IMG/VR virus record: IMGVR_UViG_3300032047_000156
Location: 1 to 22,077 of that record
From: a virus
Reading direction: 5' to 3' (one strand)
Length of the DNA stretch: 22,077 nucleotides
The notes under the pieces were generated by a model. The model had not been told where the DNA came from. It did no database searches and was given only the letters and a program-made list of their open reading frames with translations. The first letter of the stretch is position 1. Each line of letters begins with the position of its first letter. The translations under genes were made by a program, and so were the position numbers. Below, one piece after another: positions 7,786 through 15,231 of this stretch.

Positions 7786-9873
7786 TTAGTTAAATTGTAT
7801 ATTACCTGTTCCTGCCGTAAATGTAGTTACCTTATCCGTTCCATCTGTGGCAGTTGTTCCGGTTAATCCAGATCCTATAGTGACTGTGTGCGTATTGGGA
7901 TAGCGTAAAATTACAACTCCCGATCCTCCAGATCTTGCCTGGCTAGCATTTTGCTCACCACCTCCAGCTCCTCCACCTGTGTTTGGAGTTCCGTTGGTAG
8001 CGTTATTTTGAGCATTACCCGTTCCACCAGTTCCTCCTCCTCCGGAGCCACCAGATCCACCAGTGCTATAATAACCACCGCCACCACCACCGCCAGCATA
8101 TGTGACAGATGATCCAGTAATTGAAACAGCTAAACCAGCCCCTCCAACACCTCCTTGACTTGGATTGCTACCACCAGAAGCATTACCTCCAATAGAACTA
8201 GCACCCCCGCCGCCAGTTCCAGCAACAGCTCCTGTGTCTGGACCGCCGGCATAACCTTGACCAGAAGTACCTGACCCAGGTGTGAAAGAGTTGCTATTAC
8301 CTCTACCTATACCACCTCCAGATCCTCCTGTAGCACCATTCCCATTTCTATGTGGTCCACCACCACCATTAGATGTTATTGTAGAAAAAACAGAATTAGA
8401 ACCATTTAATGGACTGCCTCCAGATGATGCTAAACCGGCACCTCCGGCACCAACTGTCACCGTATAATTTGTAGCCGCTATCGGTAAAGATAAAGACGTT
8501 TCGGCAGATTCTCCACCACCAGAAGTATTCCCATAAGATGTGCGTAAACCGCCAGCGCCGCCCCCTCCGCTTATGTCACTTGTTGCCCCAGCACCTCCAG
8601 CAACTACTAAATAGTCAACATTAATAGGTTGTTGTTCTGTAGTTTCAAATGTAATGTTACCTGTGCCTGATGTAAATGTTGTTACTCTATCTGTTCCAAC
8701 TGTTGTAGTTGTTGATGTTAATATTCCTGGTTTGTGTATAAAATACTCAGAAGGATAGCGTAGAATTACTACTCCAGAGCCACCAGCTCCTCCAGTATAC
8801 GTTCCACCAGTAACTGTTGTAGCTCCACCTCCACCGCCTCCAGTGTTATTAGTTCCGTTACTTCCACCGCCATTTGTAGATGCACCATTACCACCGCCAC
8901 CAGTTCCGCCAGATCCTCCAGATGACTCACCACCACCGCCGCCTCCACCAGCATAGTAATTTCCAGTTCCCCCAATAATATTAACTTCTAATCCAGCTCC
9001 GCCATCTCCAGCATTACCAGACGATCCATTTCCACCAACTGCTCCAGCACCACCACCTCCTCCAGCGGAAGTTAAAGCTCCAGCATTATATGCCATCCCT
9101 AATCCACCAGAATAACCTTGAGTTGTTGGGGATGTTACAGCTGAGCCAGCGCCTTGATAAATTGCGTTATCATAGGATCCCTCACCACCACCAGAGCCTC
9201 CATCAGTTCCTGCTGCTCGAGCAGTACCACCACCACCACCGCCAGTTGCAGTTACAGTAGAGAAAACTGAATTATTCCCATTATTTCCACCTTGTGTGTA
9301 TCCTGTGCCACCTGTACCACCAGGCCCAACTGTTACAGTATAATTTGTTGCTATTAATAACGATAATGCAGTTTCAGCTGAACCTCCACCTCCTGTTGTA
9401 GATCCGTATGATGTTCTCAAGCCTCCAGCTCCACCTCCACCAGCATTTGTATTGTTTGAGGCAGATCCACCAGAACCACCACCACCAGCTACTACCAAAT
9501 AGTCAACAACTAAAGGAGCAAGATCTTTTATAATATTATCTGCAGTCCATCCTTTTGTTGTATCCTGATATACAAGGGTTACAGTAGAGTTATTAATTAT
9601 ACATCTAGAATTATCAGTTAATCCTTGTATTTTTTCAGAACCATTAGCAGCTAGGGAAAGTTTATTAGTTGCAAATGTACCAGCATAGTCTTGTATTACT
9701 ATTTCAGCGCCTACAACACCTGCAGGTAGAGTAACTGTAATTTCAGCACTAGTAGTATTAACAAAATAACCTTTACCTGCAACAGCAGTAAAATTACTTG
9801 TTTGAATTGTTTCAACCCAATCTGTGCCAAATGAAGCGTCAATTAATTCTTTCTTTATTTTAGTTTGTGCCAT
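7786..9873 (-). CDS. Gly-rich tail fiber with two Gly-rich domains
   Basis: 695 residues. Residues 1-118 hold a beta domain (TVTLPAGVVGAEIVI...LVYQDTTKGWT) shared with the end of the 704-residue protein. Two Gly-rich domains follow, at about 123-374 and 419-659. Each opens DYLVVAGG, then has AGGLRTSYG, YTVTVG, NSVFSTxT, a long GGGG-rich stretch and a closing SGVVILRYP. Each is followed by a ~37-residue strand module ending VTTFTxGTGNIxF (375-411 and 660-695). Such Gly-rich folds may form polyglycine-II lattices, as in the receptor-binding tip of some T-even phage adhesins, so this is probably a distal fiber tip. CCN-triplet runs on the plus strand (8075-8094, 8930-8950, 9227-9243) could slip in frame and vary length. 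Confidence 0.82.
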   Translation of the reverse strand: MAQTKIKKELIDASFGTDWVETIQTSNFTAVAGKGYFVNTTSAEITVTLPAGVVGAEIVIQDYAGTFATNKLSLAANGSEKIQGLTDNSRCIINNSTVTLVYQDTTKGWTADNIIKDLAPLVVDYLVVAGGGGSGGSASNNTNAGGGGAGGLRTSYGSTTGGGGSAETALSLLIATNYTVTVGPGGTGGTGYTQGGNNGNNSVFSTVTATGGGGGGTARAAGTDGGSGGGEGSYDNAIYQGAGSAVTSPTTQGYSGGLGMAYNAGALTSAGGGGGAGAVGGNGSSGNAGDGGAGLEVNIIGGTGNYYAGGGGGGGESSGGSGGTGGGGNGASTNGGGSNGTNNTGGGGGGATTVTGGTYTGGAGGSGVVILRYPSEYFIHKPGILTSTTTTVGTDRVTTFTSGTGNITFETTEQQPINVDYLVVAGGAGATSDISGGGGAGGLRTSYGNTSGGGESAETSLSLPIAATNYTVTVGAGGAGLASSGGSPLNGSNSVFSTITSNGGGGPHRNGNGATGGSGGGIGRGNSNSFTPGSGTSGQGYAGGPDTGAVAGTGGGGASSIGGNASGGSNPSQGGVGGAGLAVSITGSSVTYAGGGGGGGYYSTGGSGGSGGGGTGGTGNAQNNATNGTPNTGGGAGGGEQNASQARSGGSGVVILRYPNTHTVTIGSGLTGTTATDGTDKVTTFTAGTGNIQFN

Positions 9874-9875
9874 AA

Positions 9876-12335
9876 TTAACTAAATGTTATTGTTCCAGTT
9901 CCAGCTGTGAAAGTTGTTACTTTGTCGCTGCCATCAGTAGCTGTGCTACCAGTTAATCCAGAGCCTATAGTTACTGTGTATGCATTTGAGTAGCGTATAA
10001 TTACTACCCCAGAACCGCCATTACCTGCTCCATTACCTTGATAAGATCCATCTCCTCCATTTCCTGTATTACTAGCTGCATTAGGTCTTCCTCCAGGATT
10101 TGTATTACCACCACCTCGCCCTCCTGCGGCATAAGTTACAGATGAGCCAGTTATAGAGACAGATAAACCAGCGCCACCATTAGTTCCACCACCACCAGAG
10201 CCTGAGCTAGAACCCACGCCGCCAGCACCTCCTCCACCACCACCGAAAGAGGCTCCTCCAATATGACCGTTTCCACCGTTATAACCTTGATTTGCAGTAC
10301 CACTTCCAAACAAAACTCCTGTTGAGTCGGTATAGTGATAAGCCGTACCTCCTCCTGAACCGCCATTAGCTCCAGATTGACCACTATATGTTCCACCAGA
10401 ACCAGCAGGATTTGCTGCGGCACCGCCACCACCTCCACCGATTGAAGTAATATTACTAAATACTGAGTTGTTTCCGTTAGCACTGCCGGTTCCAGAAATA
10501 CCTTTATTACCTCCACCACCTACAGTAACCGTATAGCTATTGCCTAATGCTAACGTTAAAGCTGATTCTGCTGAGGACCCTCCACCCGATGCGCTTCCAT
10601 AAGATGTTCTTAAACCTCCTGCACCACCTCCACCAGCTATATAAGATCCACCACCTCCACCACCAGCAACTACTAAATAGTCAACAATGGGAGGAACGAC
10701 TGTAGCTGTTAATCCAGATACTATAATACCAGTGTTTAATGCATTAGCAGAAGGATATACCCCTTCTAATGTTATGGTTAAAACATTCCCTGCATTATTA
10801 TTGTTATATGATTGTGAAGCAATTGTAACTCCCGTAGGTAATCCTGTTAAAACAGCAGTTCCGCTTAACGTATTTGCAGCTTTTGTTATTGTAAAAGTTG
10901 TTGTTGGAAATATTGATCCAGCTTGACCTATAGAACTTTGAGGTGAAGGATTAGTATATGTTAAACTTTGGCCGCTTGGCGTGGCCCATGAAACAGTCAC
11001 ATCCACTAGAGTATTACTTACAGTAAAATTATTAGGTGAATTAGTTACTACACTTATACCAGTACCTCCTGTTATAGAAACAGCAGGGGCTAATGATATA
11101 GCACTAAATGCCATTACCTCAACAGTATACCCATTCTGAGGAGCTGTTGAAAATGTAATAGTATTACCACTTATGCTATACATACTTTTCTCCTGGTATA
11201 CACCTTGTATAAATACAAATGTTTTATTTTCATCATCAATGCTTTGAGATAGGGTAAACGCTGTTGTTGACCCGTTTCCTGTAAAGCTATTTTGATTTAA
11301 TGAAGAAGCATCAACTGCTTTTATATGAACAACCTCTACGGCAGCACCGCTCGGCGGTGCGGTGGAGAACGTTAATGTGCTACCGGAAGTTGTATAATTA
11401 TTTTTACTTTGATAAACACCATCAATGTATACTTGTGTGGCATTCTCATTTGTGATGCTCATAGAAAGCACGAATGCTGTTGTTGAACCATTACCTGTAA
11501 AACCATCTCTAGCTATTACACCATCAACCGCTACCATGTGTATCAATTCAACAGACGTTGTATTGGGAGGTGCTGTAGAAAATGTTACAGTACTCCCATT
11601 TGTAGTATAGTTATCTTTTGATTGGTAAACACCATCTATATATACTTGAACATTGTTTTCATTTACAATTGCAGTTGAAGTATTAAATGTTGTAGTTGAT
11701 CCGTTTGCTGTATATACATTTTTTTCTACAGTTACACTTCCACCACCTCCACCCGAAGAAGCTATTTCAACTTCTTGCGCGCTGCTTCTAGTAAGTGTAA
11801 TATTATTACCAGCTGTAAGTTGTACTGTTGAATCCGTACCAGACCCAGCATCTAATAGTATATCAACGTTATCACCATCTTGTGTAGCGCTTAATGTATA
11901 CGTATCCCCCTGTGATCCTGTACCAAATTTTGTATAACTACCCATTAAAGCATGAGCAGAGCATTGGTAATATAATATAGGTGGAGTAGATGCTGAAGGT
12001 ATTATTTGAGTATAAGCACCTGAATTTCCTGGTGTACCGTTTGTAGTTACTCCTGTTGTATATGCCGTTGTTTTTGCAGCATCTTGATAAAATCTAAGTG
12101 GATGTCCTGTGTTAGAATTATCTGATTGATCAAACTTATAAGTATTGCCTGGAGTAAATTCAAGATATGCTCCCTCAACACCATCTATTACATATCCGTT
12201 AGAGCTACCGTTACCATACTCTGGGTGTGCGGCGGTTTTTGTAGCGACAGTAACCGTAAGTGTCTGAGCAGCATCGCTGTGTGCTATTGCCCGGTGTGCC
12301 GAAAGCTCTAAATGCGATCTGAATTTAACACTCAT
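9876..12335 (-). CDS. Multidomain tail fiber: cupredoxin-like N-domain, three 72-residue repeats, Ig-like and Gly-rich domains
   Basis: 819 residues. N-terminal: MSVKFRSHLELSAHRAIAHS with three His. Residues about 25-136 resemble a cupredoxin: TLTVTVATKTAAHPEYG, LEFTPGNTYKFDQSD, TGHPLRFYQ (His78), then ILYYQCSAHALMGSY with Cys125, His128, Met131. Residues 206-411 are three tandem 72-residue repeats (F/YTxNGSTT..., VYIDGVYQSK, TFSTAPP, VExxHxxAV). Residues about 446-545 are an Ig-like domain (VSWATPSGQ...GLPTGVTI...LTITLEG) closely matched in the 403-residue protein. Residues 550-790 are a Gly-rich domain and the C-terminus is the SGVVIIRY...VTTFTAGTGTITF module. Likely a receptor-binding or accessory tail fiber. 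Copper binding is an inference from ligand spacing. Confidence 0.83.
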   Translation of the reverse strand: MSVKFRSHLELSAHRAIAHSDAAQTLTVTVATKTAAHPEYGNGSSNGYVIDGVEGAYLEFTPGNTYKFDQSDNSNTGHPLRFYQDAAKTTAYTTGVTTNGTPGNSGAYTQIIPSASTPPILYYQCSAHALMGSYTKFGTGSQGDTYTLSATQDGDNVDILLDAGSGTDSTVQLTAGNNITLTRSSAQEVEIASSGGGGGSVTVEKNVYTANGSTTTFNTSTAIVNENNVQVYIDGVYQSKDNYTTNGSTVTFSTAPPNTTSVELIHMVAVDGVIARDGFTGNGSTTAFVLSMSITNENATQVYIDGVYQSKNNYTTSGSTLTFSTAPPSGAAVEVVHIKAVDASSLNQNSFTGNGSTTAFTLSQSIDDENKTFVFIQGVYQEKSMYSISGNTITFSTAPQNGYTVEVMAFSAISLAPAVSITGGTGISVVTNSPNNFTVSNTLVDVTVSWATPSGQSLTYTNPSPQSSIGQAGSIFPTTTFTITKAANTLSGTAVLTGLPTGVTIASQSYNNNNAGNVLTITLEGVYPSANALNTGIIVSGLTATVVPPIVDYLVVAGGGGGGSYIAGGGGAGGLRTSYGSASGGGSSAESALTLALGNSYTVTVGGGGNKGISGTGSANGNNSVFSNITSIGGGGGGAAANPAGSGGTYSGQSGANGGSGGGTAYHYTDSTGVLFGSGTANQGYNGGNGHIGGASFGGGGGGAGGVGSSSGSGGGGTNGGAGLSVSITGSSVTYAAGGRGGGNTNPGGRPNAASNTGNGGDGSYQGNGAGNGGSGVVIIRYSNAYTVTIGSGLTGSTATDGSDKVTTFTAGTGTITFS
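11100..11720 (-). repeat. Three tandem 72-residue repeats in the 819-residue fiber gene
   Basis: Residues 206-411 hold three copies starting at residues 206, 278 and 350. Shared positions include NGSTTxF, an acidic/Asn step (NEN or DEN), VYIDGVYQSK (third copy FIQGVYQEK), NYTxxGSTxTFSTAPP and a VExxHxxAV end. Copies one and two are most alike; the third has diverged. They probably form a beta-rich stalk. Confidence 0.85.
11928..12263 (-). other. Cupredoxin-like domain encoded in the 819-residue fiber gene
   Basis: Residues about 25-136 of the fiber. The predicted ligand set is His78 (GHPLRFY), Cys125, His128 and Met131 (YYQCSAHALMG), which resembles type 1 copper sites: a His on an early strand and a Cys-His-Met loop near the end. 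The C-x2-H-x2-M spacing is shorter than in plastocyanin or azurin. The gene context is a phage tail fiber. The same sequence type occurs in other marine phage structural proteins as I recall. Metal binding is inferred. Confidence 0.55.
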
Positions 12336-12338
12336 ATA

Positions 12339-13298
12339 TTATATTGCTTGGATTAATACTTTTATATCATTTGTTGTAGGCGCTGTTGAGAAACTAACAG
12401 TGACTGCAGCAGCTGATGTTCTTACTACGTCTGCGATAACAGTATCATAAGAGGATACATCGTAAAGTTGCACGATGACATCCCTAGTATTTAAATTGTG
12501 TGTAACAGTATAAGATGTGTTAGTTCCATCACCTATAGCTGTTTTAAATGTTTTTGTTGCAAGAGAAACAAATCCAGAAGATACAGAAAAGTCCGCTGAA
12601 TCATATCCAGATATACCTTTTACCGCTGCTCCCGCTGTTGCCGCCGCGGTAGCTAAATCAATATTAGACTGTACAATTGTAAAGTCAGTTAAAGCTCCAC
12701 CTGCTCCGGCAGCTATTGTTGCTTCCGCAATAATTAAATCACCAATTCTTACTTGCTCTGTAAAGAATGTACCATCTGCGGTAACAGTATATGTATCACC
12801 TTTATCAATTGCAACGTTTGAATTTGTATCTAAATTTGGCGTGTTTGTAGCAGCGTCATATCCACCCTTATATTCTAATAAACCTGTAGCTATTGTATCT
12901 ACATAATCTTTAGTAGCAACGTCTTGTGCACCGGTTGGGTTTGTAACGTTCTGTATTCTTGCATTAATACCTGTAGTTACAAAATCATATATTTGATCTC
13001 CTGTAGCAAGTGCAGTTCCATTATTAGCAACAGCCGCTGTAGTTATAGCTAGGCTAGGTATTGGACCTGTGCCGTTTGTTATAGCTAATTGATTAGCTGT
13101 AGTAGTCTGTATTGCTGTTAGATCTCCAGAACCATCAACCCATATAGTGCCATTCCAATAATATAATACATTATCAGTGGAATTATAATATATTTGACCC
13201 GTCACTGGATTTGAGGGATTGCTAGCTAATACCTGAATACGAGCATTTTGTAACTCGTTTTTATTCAGATCTAAATTGTTTAAATATTTTACTGCCAT
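12339..13298 (-). CDS. Tail fiber protein with C-terminal 'HNLNT' knob
   Basis: 319 residues. It opens MAVKYLNNLDLNKNELQNAR and then GQIYYNSTDNVLYYWNGTIW (35-54), a signature commonly seen in marine phage tail fibers. Next is VATKDYVDTI (128-137), LEYKGGYDAATNTPNLD (141-157), then KGDTYTVTADGTFFTEQVRI, a module frequent in cyanophage-type fibers. The C-terminal ~65 residues (254-319) contain TSYTVTHNLNTRDVIVQLYD and end in FSTAPTTNDIKVLIQAI. A similar 'VTHNLNT/VITHNLNT' end occurs in the neighbouring 236-residue protein, so the two share a tip module. The domain order suggests an elongated trimeric fiber with a small C-terminal knob, a likely host-range determinant. Confidence 0.8.
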   Translation of the reverse strand: MAVKYLNNLDLNKNELQNARIQVLASNPSNPVTGQIYYNSTDNVLYYWNGTIWVDGSGDLTAIQTTTANQLAITNGTGPIPSLAITTAAVANNGTALATGDQIYDFVTTGINARIQNVTNPTGAQDVATKDYVDTIATGLLEYKGGYDAATNTPNLDTNSNVAIDKGDTYTVTADGTFFTEQVRIGDLIIAEATIAAGAGGALTDFTIVQSNIDLATAAATAGAAVKGISGYDSADFSVSSGFVSLATKTFKTAIGDGTNTSYTVTHNLNTRDVIVQLYDVSSYDTVIADVVRTSAAAVTVSFSTAPTTNDIKVLIQAI

Positions 13299-13303
13299 TT
13301 TTT

Positions 13304-14014
13304 TTAGTTTAAATATGCTTTACCTGAAAACGCTGATGTAAACGTTATAGCTATTTGATTTTTATTATTGTATGTAACTGCTCCTATTACCACCGCTCCA
13401 GAACTGTCTACAACTGTAACACTTGGATATGTATTTAAATTATGAGTTATTACCCAATTAGTCGCGGGTGTTGCTTGTGTATAAACAAATGAAGGACTTG
13501 ATAATCCTGATAATGAAATTGTTAAAACTTCAGAAGAAGGTGTTCCCGCACTTCCTTTATGTGTTAAAGCTAAAAGATAAGCTGATTCATTGCTTATAAA
13601 AGATTGCGAATCAACAACGTACATTCCGTAAGAATTTGCCAACGAGGAATCTACATCTGTAAGTTTTAATATTTGATTTGTAACAAGAGATACAACCGGC
13701 GAAACGTCTACTCCGTTTCTATTTATTTTACTTATTGCAATACCTGTTATATTAGCCCAGCCATATTGAGCTGGAGCAGAAGAATCTACTTGGTATCTAA
13801 ATTCACCAGAAGCAATCGTTTGGTTAGAATAAGTGCCCGCATAGTTGTATTGAAATCCTGTTCTAGTTGGATCAGCACTCCCTGTTTGCGCAAAATACTT
13901 AGCAATTTCTTCTATCTGGTAATTTTTTGTAGCATTACCGTTTATATCCGTTCCAACTAAACGGTCACCACCTGTGATAGCCGTGTCGTTGGGATATAGT
14001 TTTATTCTTGCCAT
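13304..14014 (-). CDS. Fiber protein with 'MARI...GTD' adaptor and 'HNLNT' tip
   Basis: 236 residues. The N-terminal ~42 residues (MARIKLYPNDTAITGGDRLV, GTDINGNATKNYQIEEIAKY) match the start of the 704-residue protein at 16971-19085, so this is a shared attachment adaptor. Residues about 58-175 are a beta-rich middle region (GEFRYQVDSSAPAQYGWANI; SQSFISNESAYLLALTHKGS). The end (178-236) contains NWVITHNLNTYPSVTVVD and AITFTSAFSGKAYLN, like the tip of the next gene product. It is probably a short tail fiber or baseplate decoration that competes for or co-assembles on the same attachment point as the 704-residue protein. No enzymatic motif. Confidence 0.72.
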   Translation of the reverse strand: MARIKLYPNDTAITGGDRLVGTDINGNATKNYQIEEIAKYFAQTGSADPTRTGFQYNYAGTYSNQTIASGEFRYQVDSSAPAQYGWANITGIAISKINRNGVDVSPVVSLVTNQILKLTDVDSSLANSYGMYVVDSQSFISNESAYLLALTHKGSAGTPSSEVLTISLSGLSSPSFVYTQATPATNWVITHNLNTYPSVTVVDSSGAVVIGAVTYNNKNQIAITFTSAFSGKAYLN

Positions 14015-14023
14015 ATTATTTTA

Positions 14024-14845
14024 TTAAGGAAATATTGTATCGCTAGCGTTCGTTTGTGTTGCTGAATAGCAATTAATATTACCTATTGTTAAAGAAGCTG
14101 AAAAGGAAGTCATAGGTGTTGCACCAGCTGGTATTGTAAAGTTTACTGTTCCACTAACCCCGTTTAATCCAGCGTTACTTCCATCCCACACTACATTAAC
14201 GCCAGCTGTGCCTGCATTCCAAGCTTGAGGTGTTAGCCCTCCATTTGAAATAGTCCAATTACCTATAGCAGGGCTAGGTGTTAAAGTAATGCTTCCAAGT
14301 GTTTGTTGTGTTACCACAGAAATATTTACCGCAAAACTAGCTCCCGGCGCCCAAAGAACAGAACTCCCTTGTGTTACTGTAACTCTATTTGTATTAGTAA
14401 TATTGACAGATAAAGTTGTTGTGTTAGATACATTTGGAGGACCGGCCGCTTGTATTATAGTATCTGTATTATTTAATCCACTAGCTAAAGTAGTATTGCC
14501 CTGAGCTGCTATAACAACCTGAGCATTTCTTTGAGGGGATCCACATATTGTGGATTGATTTGCTATGGCTATTTGATATGTAGCAGGGCTAGATGATATA
14601 ACTTGAGTCCCGCTTGGAGCAGTAGCTCCGTTGCTTCCTGTTAAAGTAAATGAAGAACCTATATCTCCTGTAACAACATAAGGAGTATTACCTCCCGTGT
14701 TAGCTATATTAGAATTAGTAAATGCCGCTGCAGTTATTTCTGTATCGTTAGGAAATATTTGACTGTTACCAATATATCCTTTTAAAATGTTATCAGCTCC
14801 CAACTTAATTGAGGATAAAGGATTATTGAATAAGTTTATAGGCAT
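14024..14845 (-). CDS. Secreted-style Ig/beta-sandwich fiber protein
   Basis: 273 residues, Ser/Thr/Asn-rich and almost Lys-free after residue 22. The N-terminus (NNPLSSIKLGADNILKGYIG, then NSQIFPNDTEI, 7-37) is the 'KxGxxxIxKxYxGxxxI' type adaptor seen in phage fibers and related to the YKGT repeats at the start of the 403-residue protein. The rest looks like two or more beta-sandwich repeats, with strands such as TLSVNITNTNRVTVTQGSSV and GSITLTPSPAIGNWTI. The composition (NT, TT, SG steps) is typical of virion surface proteins. No known catalytic motif. I cannot place it in a named family; it is most likely an adhesin or fiber tip. Its ATG directly follows the stop (TAGATG) of a 51-residue gene. 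Confidence 0.7.
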   Translation of the reverse strand: MPINLFNNPLSSIKLGADNILKGYIGNSQIFPNDTEITAAAFTNSNIANTGGNTPYVVTGDIGSSFTLTGSNGATAPSGTQVISSSPATYQIAIANQSTICGSPQRNAQVVIAAQGNTTLASGLNNTDTIIQAAGPPNVSNTTTLSVNITNTNRVTVTQGSSVLWAPGASFAVNISVVTQQTLGSITLTPSPAIGNWTISNGGLTPQAWNAGTAGVNVVWDGSNAGLNGVSGTVNFTIPAGATPMTSFSASLTIGNINCYSATQTNASDTIFP

Positions 14846-15001
14846 CTATGCTGTAATTAAGTATAACGTTTTAGCATCTTTAGTGCTTATTGCGTCGTAT
14901 TGAGCTTGCGTACCTTTCCAAAAACTTAATAAAGATTCTGAGTTTGCATTGGCAGCATCATAGTATGGTTGACCACCTATTATATTTGTTAAATTTGCCA
15001 T
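14846..15001 (-). CDS. 51-residue 'WxGTxAQY' fiber-tip or adaptor peptide
   Basis: A short gene I translated between the 273-residue and 69-residue genes; start ATG at 15001, stop TAG at 14846-14848. It reads MANLTNIIGGQPYYDAANAN, then SESLLSFWKGTQAQYDAIST, then KDAKTLYLITA. The C-terminal 25 residues match the C-terminus of the 67-residue protein at 16445-16648 (WTGTAAQYAALGSKDADTLYFVTA), so the two are paralogues with different N-termini. This WxGTxxQYxAxxxKDxxTLYxxT motif is frequent at the ends of phage tail and collagen-like fiber proteins. Here it stands alone as a whole protein, perhaps a capping peptide on a neighbouring fiber. Function is inferred from the motif only. Confidence 0.8.
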   Translation of the reverse strand: MANLTNIIGGQPYYDAANANSESLLSFWKGTQAQYDAISTKDAKTLYLITA

Positions 15002-15004
15002 TTT

Positions 15005-15214
15005 TTATTTTTTATGTTTTCTTATTTGTTCGAATATACTAGCTATTACAGGATCACCTATAAGTTGTATACCATTTTCAAATTGCAATAAAGGTAATTC
15101 TACCGAAATAATCCCATTATAACTAGGATCACTTATATCTATTATTTCTACATTAATATCTTCTGTATTTAATGCTTCGCAATTACCATGCCCTTTTTTT
15201 ACAAATAATTTCAT
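15005..15214 (-). CDS. Small protein of unknown function in the fiber block
   Basis: 69 residues: MKLFVKKGHGNCEALNTEDI, then NVEIIDISDPSYNGIISVEL, then a C-terminal helix-like IASIFEQIRKHKK. It is acidic in the middle with a basic end. Nothing identifies a family. It is more charged and less Ser/Thr/Gly-rich than its neighbours, so it is more likely an assembly or regulatory partner than a fiber. It is 17 bases after the 403-residue Gly-rich fiber gene and three bases before the 51-residue peptide gene. The leader (TTTAAAATGTAATTAA) has no Shine-Dalgarno sequence. Confidence 0.65.
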   Translation of the reverse strand: MKLFVKKGHGNCEALNTEDINVEIIDISDPSYNGIISVELPLLQFENGIQLIGDPVIASIFEQIRKHKK

Positions 15215-15231
15215 TTAATTACATTTTAAAA

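Noticed and set aside
8282-8467. Plus-strand Pro-rich open frame (and other plus-strand frames throughout)
   Set aside because: Pro-rich because it is the reverse complement of Gly codons. No plus-strand frame shows a domain, and all overlap well-supported minus-strand genes.
10151-10519. Minus-strand open frame of 122 codons inside the 819-residue fiber gene
   Set aside because: Val/Glu/Leu-rich product of reading GGN-rich codons in a shifted frame. Similar same-strand shadows occur at 7911-8099 and 8769-8975.
11344-11360. GC-rich inverted repeat (7-base arms GCACCGC / GCGGTGC, three-base loop)
   Set aside because: It lies inside the second repeat of the 819-residue fiber (encoding APPSGAA), is not followed by a T run on either strand, and is best explained by codon choice.
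7786-12335. Diversity-generating retroelement target
   Set aside because: Fiber genes are typical targets, but I see no reverse transcriptase and no template/variable repeat pair with A-specific differences in this window.
12339-13298. Possible depolymerase or sialidase domain in the fiber genes
   Set aside because: No catalytic motif of a glycosidase or lyase, and no intramolecular chaperone autocleavage motif, is visible in any of the fibers.
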